Positions 61,616 to 64,000 of a stretch of DNA of 64,000 nucleotides are shown piece after piece. This DNA is from JBCCCJ01 sp039029315 (lineage in GTDB: Bacteria > Bacteroidota > Bacteroidia > J057): positions 10,756 to 74,755 of the forward strand of contig JBCCGK010000052.1 in assembly GCA_039029315.1 (NCBI GenBank). The letters run 5' to 3'. Under the pieces are notes generated by a model that saw only the letters and a list, made by a program, of their open reading frames with translations, did no database searches and had not been told where the DNA came from. The position numbers and the translations under genes are program-made. The first letter of the stretch is position 1. Every line of letters starts with the position of its first letter.

Positions 61616-63055
61616 TTAGCATCCTTTTGATGTGAAGAGACAAGGTTTTAATTTTTTTAATTCTTTTTCTAAGTTTTCAGACAATCCCTTACAATTATAT
61701 AAGGAAGAAGTACTTAATAATTGTTGTAATTCTAAATTATATACTCCATTTAAATCAACTCCATCCATTTTAACTCCGTATAACTGTGCTCCTCCCAAAT
61801 ATGCACGCTGAAGATTAACATTGCTTAAATTCGCATTGTTTAGAATCGATTCTCGAAGATCACTCCCACTAAGATCAGCACTATTTAAATTCGCTCCTGC
61901 TAAGTAGGCTCTAAATAGTTTACTGTCATGCATATCAGCTCCAATTAAGTTTGCGTCCACTAAATTTGCATTAATCAGATTTGCTTCATGAAATATGACA
62001 TAACTTAAATTTGCGTTCCAAAAATTAGCTTTATTCAGATTTGTATTTCTTAAATCTGCTTCACTCAAATTTACATTTTGGAAATTGGCATTTGCTAGAT
62101 TGAAGCTATCTAATTTTACCCTACCAATAATTGAATATGAAAAATCGCCTTGTTCTGCCAAAATATTATGGGTTGTATTATTCAGGTTGCTCTCCATTAA
62201 AGCAATGAATAGCTGTCCTCTTTCAGGGCTTGACAATTTTTCTGATAAAATATCGCCAGTCATTATTTTGTAAGGCATAAAAGCCCTACTCAAAGCGACA
62301 ATTCTACTTATTAAAGGTTTACTTAAACCATATCGCATATTTGCAGGTATATCCCCTGAATCTTTGCTAATTGCGATTCTTTGTTCTTTAATTTCCTCAT
62401 CAACTCTATCAAGAACATTACTCATAAGAAATACTAAAGAACTTCTACGATCTGCCTCGATAAGATTATTTTGAATATTCAATCTATAGTTTTGGGTATC
62501 AAGTAAAGTAGTTTGTCGGTTCACTAATTGGTTTTGGTATCTGAAAAGATTTGTCTGTTCAGCAATCAGTTTCGTTTGCAAATCGAACATTTCATTTTGC
62601 TTCCCAAACTTCTCATCTTGACTTCTTAATAGATGAGTCTGTACTTCTAGTTTCCTATTTTGAGATTCTACTAGAGTATCTTGATATTCAAAAAGCCGAT
62701 TTTGAAGATCGAATTTCTCATTCTGCTGACTAATGAGTCTGTTCTGCTGGTAAAGTAAAGCGATAGGAACCAATGCTACAATTAACGCAAATACTCCGAT
62801 GCGGGTGAAACGGTAAAGTACCGCTATTATCACTTCAGAAATATTGTCTTTCGATAAATCACCTTCCTGAATTTTATTTAAGCTATTTTTCAGCTTTGGT
62901 CCCAAAAGGAAAAAACCTCCTAATTTTCTGACAATAAAGCTTTGGGTCTTGCGGACTTTTTCGCGTGAATTTTCATAAGCAGCTAGTCTAGCCTCAAGTT
63001 CCTCCACTTTCTTTAGAAGTTCCTCTTTTGTAGATTCAGTATCTGTATATGCCAT
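61616..63055 (-). CDS. Membrane pentapeptide-repeat protein with heptad coiled coil
   Basis: 479 residues from ATG 63055 (longer frame to 63142 adds an unlikely start). First a coiled coil (STKEELLKKVEELEARLAAYENS), then a membrane helix (FTRIGVFALIVALVPIALLY, about 100-120), then a run of about 14 heptads with Q at a fixed position (QNRLISQ, QNEKFDL, QNRLFEY and so on). After a helical spacer with GLSKPLISRIVALSRAFMPY comes a pentapeptide-repeat beta-helix (about 320-460: ANFQNVNLSEADLRNTNLNK and further). The C-terminus is short. Function unknown; family is known mostly as hypothetical. Confidence 0.8.
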   Translation of the reverse strand: MAYTDTESTKEELLKKVEELEARLAAYENSREKVRKTQSFIVRKLGGFFLLGPKLKNSLNKIQEGDLSKDNISEVIIAVLYRFTRIGVFALIVALVPIALLYQQNRLISQQNEKFDLQNRLFEYQDTLVESQNRKLEVQTHLLRSQDEKFGKQNEMFDLQTKLIAEQTNLFRYQNQLVNRQTTLLDTQNYRLNIQNNLIEADRRSSLVFLMSNVLDRVDEEIKEQRIAISKDSGDIPANMRYGLSKPLISRIVALSRAFMPYKIMTGDILSEKLSSPERGQLFIALMESNLNNTTHNILAEQGDFSYSIIGRVKLDSFNLANANFQNVNLSEADLRNTNLNKANFWNANLSYVIFHEANLINANLVDANLIGADMHDSKLFRAYLAGANLNSADLSGSDLRESILNNANLSNVNLQRAYLGGAQLYGVKMDGVDLNGVYNLELQQLLSTSSLYNCKGLSENLEKELKKLKPCLFTSKGC

Positions 63056-63188
63056 ACAATGTAATAAGAAGTGAAGAATCACAATATAAAGATTTATGGA
63101 AAAGCAATGTCCATAAACTTCAGTTATATCAGGATTAACCATGTTTAAGAATCCATAATTCTTGAAAAATGTAACTTCTCAAATGGAT

Positions 63189-63845
63189 TCATGAAACAGC
63201 TTTATATGCAGCCTCATATGCTAGTAATTTCACATGATTCTTTCCATCAATCATATTTGTGGAACCTTTTTTTTGCCAATATTCTGCTCCTTTTCTTAGG
63301 GCTTCGGGTGATTTGTCCAAATAGCCTTCGGATTCAATAACATATTGTAAGAGTATATCAAAATGCTCTGCTTTCTCCATGAGTTCATTTACATCTTTAC
63401 CATTTTCCTCAGCTTCAAAAATTTGGGTTAACAATTTCTCCTTTTCCTCCTGAAGTTGAGAAAATTCAGCTTGCTGTTTTCTCATTTCTGCTTCAAGAGA
63501 AGAAATCTGATTTTTATTTTCCTCCAGCTCCTCCTTGAGTTCTCCAAACTTATTCGACTTTCGGAGAAGGTCGGAGAAAAGATCGGTGAAATAATATAGC
63601 CCATAAGCAAACATAGCTGAGAACAGAAAGCCTGGGAAATAGATAAATAATCCGGTTCCCCATTCCGGCCATTGGATAGGATGCCAGAATGCATATAGAT
63701 TCACAAGGAATATCATAAAGGCAAAAGTCTGGGCTGCATAGCTATTCCCATGTATGGTAAAAAGCAGCACGGCAAAATCGATGGCAATCAGCATGATTGC
63801 GATATAGACCTTTTGCCAGATATCTGGATCGGAGTCCATATACAT
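63189..63845 (-). CDS. Membrane protein with coiled-coil tail
   Basis: 218 residues. Three membrane helices (KVYIAIMLIAIDFAVLLFTI, FAFMIFLVNLYAFW, FPGFLFSAMFAYGLYYFTDLF), then a coiled coil (ELEENKNQISSLEAEMRKQ, SQLQEEKEKLLTQIFEAEE) and a helical end with LLQYVIESEGYLDKSPEALRKGAEYWQKKGSTN. It is upstream of the pentapeptide gene on the same strand, 133 bp apart, so the two may be one unit. Function unknown. The insertion-sequence edge begins about 35 bp upstream of its start. Confidence 0.7.
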   Translation of the reverse strand: MYMDSDPDIWQKVYIAIMLIAIDFAVLLFTIHGNSYAAQTFAFMIFLVNLYAFWHPIQWPEWGTGLFIYFPGFLFSAMFAYGLYYFTDLFSDLLRKSNKFGELKEELEENKNQISSLEAEMRKQQAEFSQLQEEKEKLLTQIFEAEENGKDVNELMEKAEHFDILLQYVIESEGYLDKSPEALRKGAEYWQKKGSTNMIDGKNHVKLLAYEAAYKAVS

Positions 63846-63880
63846 TACGGATGTATAGACTGAGGTGATTTAAAGTTTTT

Positions 63881-64000
63881 TCACTGGGGAATTTTGTGTT
63901 TGATCATCCAAGCTGTGAAAGCGAGAAAATGCCAGGACCACCAACTGCTGAGAGAGGTATCTTGTCTGACCAACAGAGTTCTGAAGCTGTCAACCCAGGC
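63881..64000 (-). mobile_element. C-terminal end of an IS5-like transposase (window edge)
   Basis: A 39-codon frame that runs off the window, ending in a stop: WVDSFRTLLVRQDTSLSSWW, then SWHFLAFTAWMIKHKIP. This resembles the WLNRFRRLLVRWE-type C-terminus of IS5-family transposases. The region just past the stop (63862 on, GAGGTGATTTAAAG) may be the insertion-sequence end, placed just upstream of the gene at 63845. The call rests on a short stretch only. Confidence 0.45.

Noticed and set aside
1..64000. CRISPR array or rRNA genes
   Set aside because: No regularly spaced direct repeats with spacers of CRISPR size and no rRNA stretch were seen; the repeats found are the MITE-like family, the short tandem repeats and the TPR coding repeats.

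Overview
The window looks like a chromosomal segment of a Bacteroidota bacterium, probably from the Saprospiria/Cytophagia side of the phylum. The evidence is type IX secretion C-terminal sorting domains (5172-5948, 56374-58131, probably 46210-46890), the bamD-rpoZ-coaBC-DUF4835 gene order, -7 boxes of the form TAnnTTTG, and many short secreted proteins with N-terminal signal peptides. No taxonomic marker such as 16S rRNA is present, so the genus cannot be given.

Left part (1-10.7 kb): a secreted lipoprotein sulfatase is divergent from an AraC-family regulator. The regulator is followed by a same-strand series of small genes: cupin, two SRPBCC proteins, a T9SS cargo protein, a DUF4345-like membrane protein, an esterase, two tandem haloalkane dehalogenases and a DinB-like protein. 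Six of the upstream regions carry a shared element (core close to CCCAATnATTGG followed by CTATT), 64-93 bp before the start codon, which suggests one regulon, perhaps controlled by the AraC protein.

Housekeeping part (10.7-25.9 kb): HslU ATPase, cytidine deaminase, DUF4835 protein, CoaBC, RNA polymerase omega, BamD, an LptF/LptG permease, an OmpA-family protein, diaminopimelate decarboxylase, a cupin and several coiled-coil envelope proteins.

Middle part (25.9-58.1 kb): a surface-polysaccharide cluster (glycosyltransferase, membrane protein, flippase), a DUF2520 dehydrogenase-like protein, a dicarboxylate symporter, an epoxide-hydrolase-like protein, an aldo/keto reductase with a MerB-like protein, an S9 peptidase, a WYL regulator, a large SNF2 helicase, porin-like and secreted proteins, an enoyl-CoA isomerase, two tandem COG3541-type nucleotidyltransferases, and several further alpha/beta-hydrolases. 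Four or more copies of a palindromic non-coding element of about 163 bp (MITE-like, TIR GAGACTGTTTG, 3-bp TNA target duplications) sit between these genes.

Right end (58.25-64 kb): a tRNA-Met is followed by a clearly more AT-rich block with a ParA/ribbon-helix-helix pair, a secreted TPR protein with nearly identical DNA-level repeats, a membrane-anchored heptad-repeat pentapeptide protein, a membrane coiled-coil protein and the edge of an IS5-like transposase. This is most simply read as a genomic island next to a tRNA gene, and it is the part of the window with the least explained biology.
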